From Brasenia schreberi (taxonomy: Eukaryota; Streptophyta; Magnoliopsida; Nymphaeales; Cabombaceae): 64,000 nucleotides of DNA. The stretch covers positions 1,196,001 through 1,260,000 of the forward strand of contig JAYKKT010000041.1 of NCBI GenBank assembly GCA_036023115.1. Direction: 5' to 3'. Of this stretch, positions 43,501-47,917 are shown in pieces (positions within the stretch are counted from its first letter, which is position 1; every line of letters begins with the position of its first letter). The position numbers were made by a program, and so were the translations under genes. The notes under the pieces are model-generated. The model was not told where the DNA came from. It did no database searches and saw only the letters and a program-made list of their open reading frames with translations.

Positions 43501-44826
43501 GAGCATGTACTCTCCAGTCGTGGCATGCCGATGTTTTTTCTTTGTTTCTGTTTTCACCAAGTGACCATTAGATTTTTCAAAAGGTTCTTATAACAGTATC
43601 TGTATGTTTCATGGGTTTGTTGGATCACTCTTATTAAAGCATCATATTTATTTTTAACTCCCTCTTCTTTTGCTTCCTTCCCAGTCACTCAAGTTTCCTC
43701 AGGGGCAGTCTACAACATGTATATGCTTGTGGAAAGTGAACAAAAGCATCCTTCGCAAGCATGTTCTTAATGAAATGTATCATGCTGCCTTAAATTTGAG
43801 TAAGCGGCTTGCTTATGAACTTGAACAAGAGCGTGAGGTAAACCATTTTTTATATCTTCCAAGCCCTAGCTAATTTGTCAGTCATGCAAATCTATTGTGT
43901 TGCAATACCCATAAGCTTGTATGATAGCATCTGCATACCTTTCACAGTTTTATGCTGTAAAATTTTTGCGAGTAGACAACCAAGTAAACTGATGTGTCTG
44001 TAATTTTAACACCCACAAGATGTGCATGATTCTAGTTAAAATGCGTATAAATGGGTTCATTTCTTGAAATGAATCCTAAATCAGGATTAGTGGTTTCTAT
44101 CTTATCAATAGCAGGAGGATATATCACCCAATATATCCGCTATACTATATTGGGCCATTAGAGCTGACACTGCTGTCCACTTTTTATGATACAGATGTCT
44201 AACTCTCTCTCTCACACACACAATGTATTGGCATCTCTCATAGGCTCGCACATTTTCTTGTGAGACACTCCTCTTCTTTCTTTTTGCCTCTCGATTTTAC
44301 TGTGCCCTATTTTGGGTATACAATGTTTCCACAATCACATCCTTGAGGATTTTGTGATGTTTGTCCCAGAACACAACCAAATGCTGAATAAATTCTGACA
44401 AACTTGAGGGAGGGCATTATTGATTGTTTTACGGTCCGTAATTCCTTTGATACAGTATGTTCGTTACTTGACAAGCCATTTTTTGCGACTCTTCTTTGTT
44501 GGAAGACTCCTTTGGAAACAAAGGAAGCGACTTCTCAAGCTTTGAGGATCTGTCCATAATTATCTGTGATTCATTATAATTCACAGTTCCATCTATAATT
44601 GTAATTATGATCGTGAATTCATCTTTTTTATTCTCATAGAAAAACCTTCTCTTCCAAACTAATGCCAGATATGTATAATACTTCACAGACCATGATGCTT
44701 GTTAGAAACAATATGGCAAAGGCAGCGCAAGATCAGAAGCTGAGCAAAATAAAGCGCCTCATGCTTGTCATGGAGGCATCTCTTCTTAAGATCGATGATT
44801 CTCTCATGCTCTTCCATGATTTTTGA
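4437..44826 (+). CDS. RPC3: RNA polymerase III subunit RPC3 (RPC82/POLR3C family), split gene, 5' part not found
   Basis: I assembled eleven exons: 4437-4524, 5065-5219, 6065-6214, 21943-22053, 37465-37576, 37811-37945, 38071-38108, 38192-38281, 43372-43455, 43685-43837 and 44689-44826 (TGA 44824-44826). All introns are GT-AG and phases agree throughout, giving 417 codons before the stop. The family is about 530 residues, so roughly the first 100 (N-terminal winged helix) are missing. Family-like blocks in order are [60 protein letters not shown] and a coiled C-terminus. In Pol III this subunit belongs to the RPC3-RPC6-RPC7 trimer, which acts in promoter opening and initiation in the nucleus (family knowledge). 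No stop or frameshift is seen, so the gene looks functional despite introns of 15.7, 15.4 and 5.1 kb packed with transposons. Confidence 0.88.
4560..4830. repeat. GATACG/CGTATC-rich patch, probable decayed hAT non-autonomous copy
   Basis: Multiple CGATACG, TATCGTA and ATACGG words on both strands resemble the subterminal arrays of the hAT family found at 27626, 33746, 34505 and 50217. A CAGTG lies near 4829, but no second end or 8-bp duplication was found. Sits in the 540-bp RPC3 intron. Confidence 0.4.
5065..5219 (+). CDS. RPC3: RPC3 exon
   Basis: Acceptor GCAG at 5061-5064 and donor GTGATA at 5220. Encodes [13 protein letters not shown] and [12 protein letters not shown], matching the conserved HFVQRCP-type block, then a basic low-complexity tail ([11 protein letters not shown]). 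Confidence 0.88.
6065..6214 (+). CDS. RPC3: RPC3 exon
   Basis: Acceptor CCAG at 6061-6064 and donor GTTAGT at 6215; 50 codons in phase 0. Encodes the variable acidic linker ([17 protein letters not shown]). Confidence is lower because this part of the family is poorly conserved, but frame and splice sites fit. Confidence 0.75.
6215..7059. other. Intron sequence without a recognised element
   Basis: Start of the 15.7-kb RPC3 intron. An acidic minus-strand reading at 6373-6555 rich in Asn/Asp has no recognisable family. No gene, TIR or LTR found. Confidence 0.5.
7060..7334 (+). mobile_element. 5'-truncated RTE LINE (3' end only)
   Basis: Encodes only the C-terminal motif [20 protein letters not shown] and ends with the family tail and TTG repeats. 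CTTTTAA followed by TACTATG-like sequence near 7016 and after 7335 could be its target duplication but is imperfect. Confidence 0.8.
7942..9282 (+). repeat. 5' LTR of Copia A, split by a LINE
   Basis: 7942-8150 and 9264-9282 align to the 3' LTR at 21101-21358, with a 5' LTR-specific gap. It contains the promoter-like CCTTATATAAG. LTR divergence should date the insertion once aligned properly. Confidence 0.85.
8151..9263 (+). mobile_element. 5'-truncated RTE LINE inside the Copia A LTR
   Basis: The RT portion 8154-8582 keeps FADDIV (intact active-site box) and [12 protein letters not shown]. It continues through the C-terminal domain to the tail ending TTGTTGTTGTTG at 9263. One stop (8580) and several frame breaks are present. 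The 5' junction is placed within a few bases, because the target duplication is short or lost. Confidence 0.85.
9283..9294 (+). other. Primer-binding site of Copia A
   Basis: TGGTATCAGAGC directly after the LTR end, complementary to the 3' end of plant initiator tRNA(Met). Confidence 0.85.
9807..10183 (-). repeat. 3' LTR of Copia B
   Basis: 377 bp. In element sense the U3 holds five consecutive hairpins (10034-10166) upstream of a TATAAATA box (9990-9997, minus strand). GC-rich compared with the AT-rich surroundings. Confidence 0.9.
10034..10166. promoter_or_regulatory. Cluster of five palindromes in the Copia B LTR
   Basis: Stems: GGCCC/GGGCC (10034-10046), CTAGTGCTGG/CCAGCACTAG (10057-10079), CCGTTGG/CCAACGG (10080-10098), GGCCAGGGCC/GGCCCTGGCC (10102-10126) and CACGGGCC/GGCCCGTG (10146-10166). 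The last two share the same CTACT loop. The other LTR keeps the cluster at 14582-14715 with a few changes. Location in U3 suggests a promoter or RNA-structure role; this is inference. Confidence 0.7.
10220..10593 (-). pseudogene. Copia B RNase H region
   Basis: [19 protein letters not shown] and YCDNKSA are RNase H motifs of Copia elements. The frame shifts near 10400, after which the expected [17 protein letters not shown] is found in another frame. The end of the polyprotein lies near 10220, shortly before the polypurine tract. Confidence 0.8.
10584..11828 (-). pseudogene. Copia B reverse transcriptase
   Basis: 414-codon open frame. It shows the Copia RT pattern: [55 protein letters not shown] and the active site [11 protein letters not shown], followed by the connection domain. 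The catalytic box is intact. A short gap at 11829-12098 with stops separates it from integrase. Confidence 0.9.
12099..13382 (-). pseudogene. Copia B protease-integrase
   Basis: 427-codon open frame. The protease motif reads [12 protein letters not shown], where the usual D-S/T-G active site has Phe in the middle, so the protease is probably inactive. Integrase follows with the HHCC zinc finger (WHKRLGH ... CKDCILGK), then the D-D-E core ([29 protein letters not shown]). Confidence 0.9.
13470..14437 (-). pseudogene. Copia B gag, two frames
   Basis: 13871-14437 starts with [20 protein letters not shown] and contains a Copia gag-like Trp-rich region. 13470-13865 continues in another frame with [19 protein letters not shown] (the UBN2 gag pattern). 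A frame break near 13868 splits the gene. The CCHC knuckle should follow near 13450; a degenerate one is suggested but not clear. Confidence 0.7.
14341..14353 (-). other. Primer-binding site of Copia B
   Basis: On the minus strand TGGTATCAGAACC immediately follows the 5' LTR end, matching initiator tRNA(Met) over most of its length. Confidence 0.8.
14354..14732 (-). repeat. 5' LTR of Copia B
   Basis: 379 bp, near-identical to 9807-10183. TATAAATA on the minus strand at 14538-14545. Confidence 0.9.
16500..18980 (+). pseudogene. Copia A integrase, split by a LINE
   Basis: [16 protein letters not shown] at about 16693-16740 is the end of the HHCC finger, and [20 protein letters not shown] at about 16832-16890 matches the core. 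After the LINE (16906-18622) the region resumes with [14 protein letters not shown] at about 18778-18822, equivalent to NGVAERKNR. Numerous stops. Confidence 0.7.
16906..18622 (-). mobile_element. 5'-truncated RTE LINE in Copia A integrase
   Basis: TSD TTATATTC(CT/TC)AC at 16894-16905 and 18623-18634, with two adjacent mismatches. On the minus strand it runs from the end of the endonuclease-RT linker through RT (17798-18271, [17 protein letters not shown]) to the family tail; on the plus strand the tail appears as CAACAACAACAACTAAG at 16906. Two stops interrupt RT. Confidence 0.88.
19448..20160 (+). pseudogene. Copia A reverse transcriptase
   Basis: 19448-19788 holds [20 protein letters not shown] and [17 protein letters not shown]. 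After one stop, 19790-20119 holds [30 protein letters not shown] and the active site [15 protein letters not shown]. The LINE scrap at 20161 then cuts the HYFLVIEV segment. Confidence 0.85.
20161..20323 (+). mobile_element. 163-bp LINE 3' scrap in Copia A RT
   Basis: Contains only the end of the C-terminal domain ([14 protein letters not shown]) and the tail with six TTG repeats. TSD TAGAGGTA at 20153-20160 and 20324-20331. Deleting one copy plus the insert restores the Copia reading frame. Confidence 0.88.
20332..21090 (+). pseudogene. Copia A connection/RNase H
   Basis: 20394-20582 matches the RT-RNase H connection ([20 protein letters not shown]). Later [29 protein letters not shown] and [13 protein letters not shown] are RNase H motifs. 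Stops at 20581, 20683 and 20840 and frame changes break it. Confidence 0.8.
21101..21358 (+). repeat. 3' LTR of Copia A
   Basis: 258 bp from TGTTGAGAAG to TTATAACA with CCTTATATAAG inside; followed by TSD copy AGATC. Confidence 0.88.
21943..22053 (+). CDS. RPC3: RPC3 exon
   Basis: 37 codons in phase 0 between an ATAG acceptor and a GTTGTC donor. [18 protein letters not shown] matches the conserved 'YWQANLDRFHQHFRD' block of the family. The preceding intron (15.7 kb) contains Copia elements A and B. Confidence 0.88.
22288..22340 (+). mobile_element. 53-bp RTE LINE insertion with target duplication
   Basis: TTGGGTGGTAGATTATT (22271-22287) and TTGGGTGGTAGGTTATT (22341-22357) flank a fragment reading GCTGACCCCATCTAGTATGG and TTAGTTGTT, that is, only the last ~45 bases of the LINE plus a few extra bases. 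Confidence 0.75.
22430..23060 (-). mobile_element. Old degenerate RTE LINE fragment
   Basis: Minus-strand resemblance to the LINE C-terminal and late RT regions (for example [11 protein letters not shown] at about 22620-22650). Many indels and no clear ends; older than the copies with visible TSDs. Confidence 0.65.
23166..23790 (-). mobile_element. Old degenerate RTE LINE fragment
   Basis: Starts on the plus strand with CAACAACTAAGCATTTCC, the complement of the tail, and is followed by diverged C-terminal and RT sequence. It stops abruptly at about 23790 where a hAT terminus begins. Confidence 0.65.
23792..24545 (-). mobile_element. Decayed hAT copy, C-terminal part
   Basis: The left end CAATGTTGTAAAAACC resembles the CAGTGTTGTC terminus of the GATACG hAT family, and a few CGATATGG words follow. 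On the minus strand at about 24300-24500, YENVDILDE and [11 protein letters not shown] parallel [10 protein letters not shown] and the tail of the transposase at 30332-30622. No right end was found. Confidence 0.5.
24563..25990 (-). mobile_element. Old degenerate RTE LINE, long fragment
   Basis: Begins with a diverged tail complement (CAACAACTACCAAGCC). It runs through C-terminal and RT regions to the linker; the complement of the RT and late-linker sequence (GGTCCTATAG, CAATTCCTTCTTTTG) is visible near 25930-25995. Too many indels for a usable frame. Confidence 0.7.
26134..26449 (-). repeat. 3' LTR of element 1
   Basis: 316 bp, TG...CA. In sense orientation it has CCTTATATAAGG (TATA box), a purine run, and the palindrome that reads CCTCCAATGGAG on the plus strand near 26217. 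The 5' LTR and the solo LTR at 45333 share these features. Confidence 0.88.
26450..26458 (-). other. Polypurine tract of element 1
   Basis: On the minus strand AAGGGGGGG immediately upstream of the LTR; primes plus-strand DNA synthesis in LTR elements. Confidence 0.7.
26772..27465. repeat. ~113-bp tandem repeat in element 1
   Basis: About six units starting AGAAGATGGAATT(A/G)GG at 26772, 26884, ~26975, 27086, 27199 and 27313, with polypyrimidine TCTCTCACTTTCTTCTT inside each. Variable minisatellite between the polypurine tract and the gene fragments. Confidence 0.75.
27585..27625 (+). repeat. 41-bp direct duplication of the hAT left junction
   Basis: CAGTGTTATCCGTAT and the flank ATTTCATCAGTCCTCATAAC occur twice with a 41-bp period (27585 and 27626). 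One extra terminus plus flank therefore precedes the functional end. Confidence 0.8.
27626..30947 (+). mobile_element. BED-hAT transposon, 3.3 kb, with 8-bp TSD
   Basis: TSD CTCATAAC at 27618-27625 and 30948-30955. Termini are CAGTGTTATCCGTAT and, inverted, CAGTGTTGTCTGACACG. Subterminal arrays of CGATACG/CGTATCG lie at 27640-27720 and 30876-30932. It encodes one transposase with two short introns. It is the only near-complete member of the family whose short derivatives are at 33746, 34505 and 50217. Confidence 0.92.
28123..30622 (+). pseudogene. hAT transposase with six in-frame stops
   Basis: Exons are 28123-29953, 30036-30240 and 30343-30622. The N-terminal BED zinc finger has [21 protein letters not shown] (28224-28286). 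The DUF659-like core has [26 protein letters not shown] and [15 protein letters not shown]. The C-terminal hAT dimerisation part has [11 protein letters not shown] and [19 protein letters not shown], then an acidic tail. The frame stays open except for stops at 28372 (TAA), 28906 (TGA, in what looks like a 3-bp insertion), 29083 (TAG), 29518 (TAG), 29689 (TGA) and 30149 (TAA). No frameshift was found. Not able to make full-length transposase. Confidence 0.88.
31240..31550 (-). pseudogene. PPR-protein fragment in element 1 (after kinesin)
   Basis: Minus-strand [14 protein letters not shown], then [16 protein letters not shown] and [11 protein letters not shown] match the end of a PLS-type PPR protein, across frame changes. 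Downstream, around 30956-31200, LFDEM- and VFEEM-like words suggest more PPR scraps, with an unplaced [16 protein letters not shown] stretch. Confidence 0.7.
31552..32520 (-). pseudogene. Kinesin-14 motor-domain fragment carried by element 1
   Basis: On the minus strand a coiled-coil ([20 protein letters not shown]) leads through [20 protein letters not shown] into the motor start [19 protein letters not shown]. It continues with [31 protein letters not shown] and [18 protein letters not shown], then stops before the switch regions. The P-loop reads GQTGSEKT instead of GQTGSGKT. The match is to plant KIN-14 kinesins with an internal motor (family knowledge). The segment runs open for 239 codons without intron breaks, as expected for capture from spliced mRNA (inference). 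It has no promoter or full motor of its own. Confidence 0.85.
32521..32945 (-). pseudogene. PPR-protein fragment in element 1 (before kinesin)
   Basis: Repeated LFDEM modules ([23 protein letters not shown]), then in other frames [20 protein letters not shown] and CVLSACSHG. These are typical plant organelle PPR repeats. The PPR sequence passes into the kinesin coiled-coil at ATGCCTGCAATT (32510-32521). Confidence 0.75.
32900..33395 (-). pseudogene. Unidentified gene fragment fused to PPR in element 1
   Basis: A continuous 184-codon minus-strand frame (32790-33344) joins an unknown sequence to the PPR modules. The unknown part has His- and Ser-rich stretches, [20 protein letters not shown] and [15 protein letters not shown] do not recognise the family. 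It follows the LOG piece directly. Confidence 0.6.
33396..33620 (-). pseudogene. LOG (cytokinin riboside monophosphate phosphoribohydrolase) fragment in element 1
   Basis: Starting at ATG 33591 (minus): [32 protein letters not shown], then [15 protein letters not shown], the LOG N-terminal pattern. After GLMG a 2-bp insertion shifts the frame, and SQAVH follows. About 60 of roughly 210 residues are present and the PGGxGTxxE motif is absent, so it is non-functional. LOG enzymes release active cytokinin bases (family knowledge). The fragment lies about 20 bp inside the PBS and seems to include some 5' UTR. Confidence 0.8.
33643..33654 (-). other. Primer-binding site of element 1
   Basis: On the minus strand TGGTATCAGAGC directly follows the LTR end, complementary to initiator tRNA(Met). 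Confidence 0.88.
33746..35346 (-). mobile_element. Non-autonomous hAT derivative (GATACG family) in the LTR
   Basis: Ends AGTGTTGTCTGACGCG and (inverted) CAGTGTTATCCGTATCG, with dense CGTATCG arrays just inside. On the minus strand it keeps the acidic C-terminal coding tail (EDYLV at about 34055-34080) and little else, so it is an internal-deletion relative of the element at 27626. Contains a further copy at 34505-35000. Confidence 0.88.
34505..35000 (-). mobile_element. 496-bp hAT derivative nested inside the previous one
   Basis: TSD ACGTAAGG at 34497-34504 and 35001-35008. Ends CAATGTTGTCTAACGCG and (inverted) CAGTGTTATCCGTATCG. Same subterminal arrays and tail sequence as its host element. 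Confidence 0.9.
35930..36560. mobile_element. RTE LINE scraps in mixed orientation
   Basis: 35930-36360 matches the endonuclease-RT linker on the minus strand. 36370-36510 matches RT on the plus strand ([23 protein letters not shown]). 36515-36560 is again minus. Suggests an old inverted or rearranged insertion; no TSD seen. Confidence 0.6.
37465..37576 (+). CDS. RPC3: RPC3 exon
   Basis: Acceptor CTCAG and donor GTAGGA. Encodes [20 protein letters not shown], a winged-helix segment. The preceding 15.4-kb intron holds the gene-carrying LTR element 1. Confidence 0.87.
37811..37945 (+). CDS. RPC3: RPC3 exon
   Basis: Acceptor TTACCAG at 37804-37810 and donor GTATCC at 37946. Completes a Gly codon and encodes [16 protein letters not shown] and a Cys-containing [11 protein letters not shown] segment. 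Confidence 0.85.
38071..38108 (+). CDS. RPC3: RPC3 micro-exon
   Basis: 38-bp exon between TTCTAG and GTAGAG encoding [13 protein letters not shown] with the preceding split codon. Phase is kept on both sides. Confidence 0.8.
38192..38281 (+). CDS. RPC3: RPC3 exon
   Basis: 30 codons between TTCCAG and [26 protein letters not shown] is one of the most conserved stretches of the family. Confidence 0.9.
38842..39154 (+). mobile_element. RTE LINE with inverted 5' part (twin-priming structure)
   Basis: TSD GCTTACCAACCT at 38830-38841 and 39155-39166. 38860-39042 is a minus-strand RT piece ([19 protein letters not shown]); 39043-39154 is the plus-strand 3' end with tail. One insertion containing both orientations between a single TSD is the signature of twin priming. 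Confidence 0.85.
39551..39859 (+). pseudogene. AGD14-like ARF-GAP C-terminal fragment (unit 1)
   Basis: 102 codons rich in Gln/Pro, with [20 protein letters not shown] and PAWQSG. This resembles the RKxLPxDLF...P.W(Q) segment near the C-terminus of plant AGD14-type ARF GTPase-activating proteins. The zinc-finger catalytic domain is absent. It runs opposite to the LTR element that contains it. Confidence 0.55.
40084..40645 (-). pseudogene. PPR fragment (unit 1, 5'-truncated by the duplication)
   Basis: Minus-strand [54 protein letters not shown] and [15 protein letters not shown] are PLS-class PPR repeats. Identical to unit 2 but cut at 40645. Confidence 0.85.
41200..41508 (+). pseudogene. 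AGD14-like ARF-GAP C-terminal fragment (unit 2)
   Basis: Same translation as 39551-39859, 1,649 bp later. Confidence 0.55.
41733..42540 (-). pseudogene. PPR fragment (unit 2, longer copy)
   Basis: Adds the upstream part 42150-42536 ([53 protein letters not shown]), which is then joined across a frame break to the repeats at 41733-42131. Together these are about 250 codons of a PLS PPR protein. Sits just inside the PBS of LTR element 2, on the same strand as the element. Confidence 0.85.
42583..42873 (-). repeat. 5' LTR of element 2
   Basis: 291 bp ending TTCAACA on the plus strand. Contains CCTTATATAG on the plus strand and TCCAATGGAGG near 42672. The first bases read TATCG instead of TGTTG, a mutated terminus. 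Confidence 0.8.
43372..43455 (+). CDS. RPC3: RPC3 exon
   Basis: 28 codons between TTTATAG and [20 protein letters not shown] matches the conserved 'MLYKMLSENFMSLQE' helix of the family. It follows the 5.1-kb intron that contains the 1,649-bp tandem duplication. Confidence 0.88.
43685..43837 (+). CDS. RPC3: RPC3 exon
   Basis: 51 codons between TCCCAG and GTAAAC. Encodes [19 protein letters not shown] and a basic helix ending ELEQERE, equivalent to the family's TFYLYTVN...IANLIERR region. Confidence 0.88.
44689..44826 (+). CDS. RPC3: RPC3 terminal exon
   Basis: Acceptor TTCACAG at 44682-44688. 45 codons plus [23 protein letters not shown] followed by FHDF is the heptad-patterned C-terminal helix of the plant protein. 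Confidence 0.85.
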   Translation, partial: TMMLVRNNMAKAAQDQKLSKIKRLMLVMEASLLKIDDSLMLFHDF

Positions 44827-45332
44827 GCAGTACCCGGTATGTTACATTTTTTTTGGAGAAGTTCGGTCGCTGGACAGATATTTCCATTGAAAAACTATAT
44901 GCAACCCATCTATAATGCTTTTGTTTGTAAACTTTATGCCGGTCGGAAATTATGTTTTGAACTTGTATCTTGACCTCTTCAGAAATCCTGAAGCAAGAGC
45001 GGCAAATGATAGAACCAACGCCTGTTCCCCACAAGGCTGCGGATGAGGGACATGGCTGCCACTGGATACAACTTCAAAAATCATGCATGTAGGGACACAC
45101 AATATATACATGTGTATTATATATTGTTTTTTATAATTGATAATATCTCATGAAACTAGAAGAGAAACTCGGTTATCAGAAATTATTCACTGAAAAAGTA
45201 TTTCACTGGCAAATGTTCCGGTAAATGTTACTTGACATGGCACTCTTTAAGTTTGAACTTCTAGTTAAAAATTTATTTAAAATAATGAGAGAAGTATGGT
45301 GTTGAGTGTTGGAGTGCCCGACATGTATGCGG

Positions 45333-45652
45333 TGTTGAAGAATATGAGTTTAGAGTCAGTTTTAGTAAATTTGATGTTTTTAGGTATTATTGTAATTGTC
45401 CGAAGTCGTAAGGGTATTTTGGTAATTTTCTGTACCAGGGGTATTTTGGTCCTTTTACGTTTTACAGCTCCTTATATAAGGGCTGATAGGTTGTATTAGG
45501 ATTTAAGTTGCTGAGATTAAGAAAAAGAAAAAGAGAGGGGGCGGCCTCCATTGGAGGTCCGGCCCCTCCTTGGATCTCATAGGTTTTTTCTCTTTAATGG
45601 TTCTTTATGTTTGTGATTTTCAATCTCCGCTATGCAACCACGTTTTCCAACA
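45333..45652 (+). mobile_element. Solo LTR of the element 1 family
   Basis: TSD TGCGG at 45328-45332 and 45653-45657. 320 bp from TGTTGAAGAATATG to TTTTCCAACA, colinear with the LTR of element 1. It includes CCTTATATAAGG (45470-45481) and the palindrome CCTCCATTGGAGG (about 45547-45559). Lies 0.5 kb downstream of the RPC3 stop, in the same orientation. Confidence 0.9.
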
Positions 45653-45657
45653 TGCGG

Positions 45658-47160
45658 TATCCTAAAAGTGTCCACGTCACGTAGGTTTGGAGGATATTCT
45701 TTCACTTCATTTTTATTGCGCCTAACCCCTGCATCCCGATCAAGAAGGAAAAAAACACTAAAATTAGACGTACTAGAATGTAACCTTGATTTCTAGAAGA
45801 CTGTCATGATAGCGTGTAAAGGAAGAGAAGAAACATTCTTCATCATCAATCACCGCGGGAAATGGGAAACTATGATACTCATCTTATACATATGGAAGAA
45901 CAGTAGGCATCCCTGAGCAATTGGAGTGGACAATATTTTTCCATGTTATTACCTTTATTTACTTGTTTCATGGTAATCTTGTTCATTTGCCAGATATAAT
46001 CGAAACATTAGTGGCTTTTTAAGCATGGGAGTGTCTCATGTTGATCTCTTAGTATGTTGTTTGTTTTTTTGATATATTCTGCTTTAGCTCCCTTACAAAG
46101 AAGGGAAGGCGAGGAAGTGAATGTAAACTGCTTTTATATGCTTCAAACTTGTTTTATGTGACATTTATTTTGTTTTTTAGCTGTACGAAAATCAAATAAA
46201 CTAAATCTGTACATTCTTGAGTGAACCAAGAAATTCGTGGTATTGTTGATTATTTGAATGATAGCTAAACTCGGTTTCCTTTAAAGACTAGATTTTAAAG
46301 AGCTTAGTGTTGTATGTTGCCAGCACGAGTCTCTTCGGTAATTTCTGTAACAAAGCTAACGTAGAGATTGGTTTTGCTTGTTGACACTATGCTCAAGTAT
46401 TTGGTGAACTGAGTGTGAGACAGATTGATTTTTTTTAAATTACTTATGCAAGTTCATCCAAAAGTTTCTTAATCAATGCTTTCTCTTTCTTGGTGCTACA
46501 GGTTCTCACTGGGTGTGATCAACATGACTGGAACTAGAGAAGTTTTCTGAAACAGGCAGTTTTTAGTTGTGCCCTACATAGCAAAATTTTGCAGTGTCTT
46601 TAGGCCTCAATCAATGCCGCGTTTTGTGAGTTGGGAAACTCAACGAAAGTTAGCATGTTTTGTTCCATGGAGTTGTATCAAAATTACCATGAGTTCTTGT
46701 TATTTGAGTACTGCTTATTCAATATAATTATCATTATAGCAGTTATATATGGATATGTAATTATTAATCAGAAGCTTGAGTTTGAATCATTCATAGATTG
46801 GCGAGTCAAGTGGTTTTAATGGTAAACGTGGTTCATCTTCCAACCCTGTTTGATGTCTGCTGTGACCAACTTCAAGTGCAATTTTTTATTTTTGTTAATA
46901 TTCGGCCTCACCATTGAAATCATACTGCTAGAAAACATATGGTCACAACTTCAAAGATAGATGAAAGTCTTCACGAGCATATATGTTTCATGTACAGTGT
47001 GGTGAAAAATTCAAAATTCAAATTGTGAAGCTTCTCTGAGAAACTTTTTATTAAAACAGAACATCCACTCAATATTTTACAATTCAGTTTTAATTTATCA
47101 AAGCCCATTTGAAGAGCTTCCACCTTGTTCAAGCGTTGTCGGGTTTTGGTCCTTTGGTAC
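45658..47160. other. No recognised feature
   Basis: AT-rich intergenic sequence between RPC3 and CLPS1. I see no gene, LTR, TIR or RNA gene. Short open frames here have no family resemblance. Confidence 0.5.
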
Positions 47161-47630
47161 AAGGTTTTTAACCTACCATGGGGGGTTGCTGTGAGATGCT
47201 GAGTTATGAGTTTTCTATTTGCAGGTTCATGATTGGGGTCTACTTCTCGGTATCTGTGTAACTCTGCCGGGATGAAAGAACTCCAAGTCGCCTACTCTTC
47301 TGGTGATGGTTCGGTTGTGGGTTGAACCAGCGGGCCAGTTACAAGTTGGACATATCTAGACTGGGGTAAAAGCCTGTTGCGGGCTCTCCACTGTAGTCCA
47401 TGGTCATACAAAATACAACTTTGTACGAGCCATAGCTGGTCTAGAATCTGAGTCTCGGGACTTGGCTGAGGAGGTTTGGAAACGTCGGTTCTGACCCGTT
47501 CATTTCTAAATTGAATTCAATCCGGTTTTTTAAAACATTGAATCATAACCGAACTGAATGGTTTCTGGTTCATGTTACGGTTTCATGGCTGGTTCAAGCC
47601 ACCTCGATTTTGGTTTGAACCAACCATGTC
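47160..47630. repeat. Unclassified repeat-like patch ending in GGTTC/GAACC words
   Basis: GC-richer than its surroundings. 47460-47620 carries GGTTC, GAACC and CGGTT words in both orientations, like 3560-3800. Not assigned to a family. Confidence 0.35.
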
Positions 47631-47917
47631 TACATGCACCTTTGATGTGCTGCTCCTATTAAAAGCAAGACCAAGCCTTTTCTGCTACGAGTAATTTTTG
47701 AGTTGATAATGAATAGAAAAGAAGCAATATCCGAGTCTACTAGCTCCATCTTGCCAAACCATAAAAAGAAGAAAAGCAACAATGCCTTTTCCAGGATGGA
47801 CTTGTATTATCTACATGTCATAATTTCACAGAAGTTACTACAGCAGGTAATGAGGTTATATACAAATAATCCAACTCCTAATATATATTGGCCCTATTGA
47901 CCCAGTACAAGAAGCCA

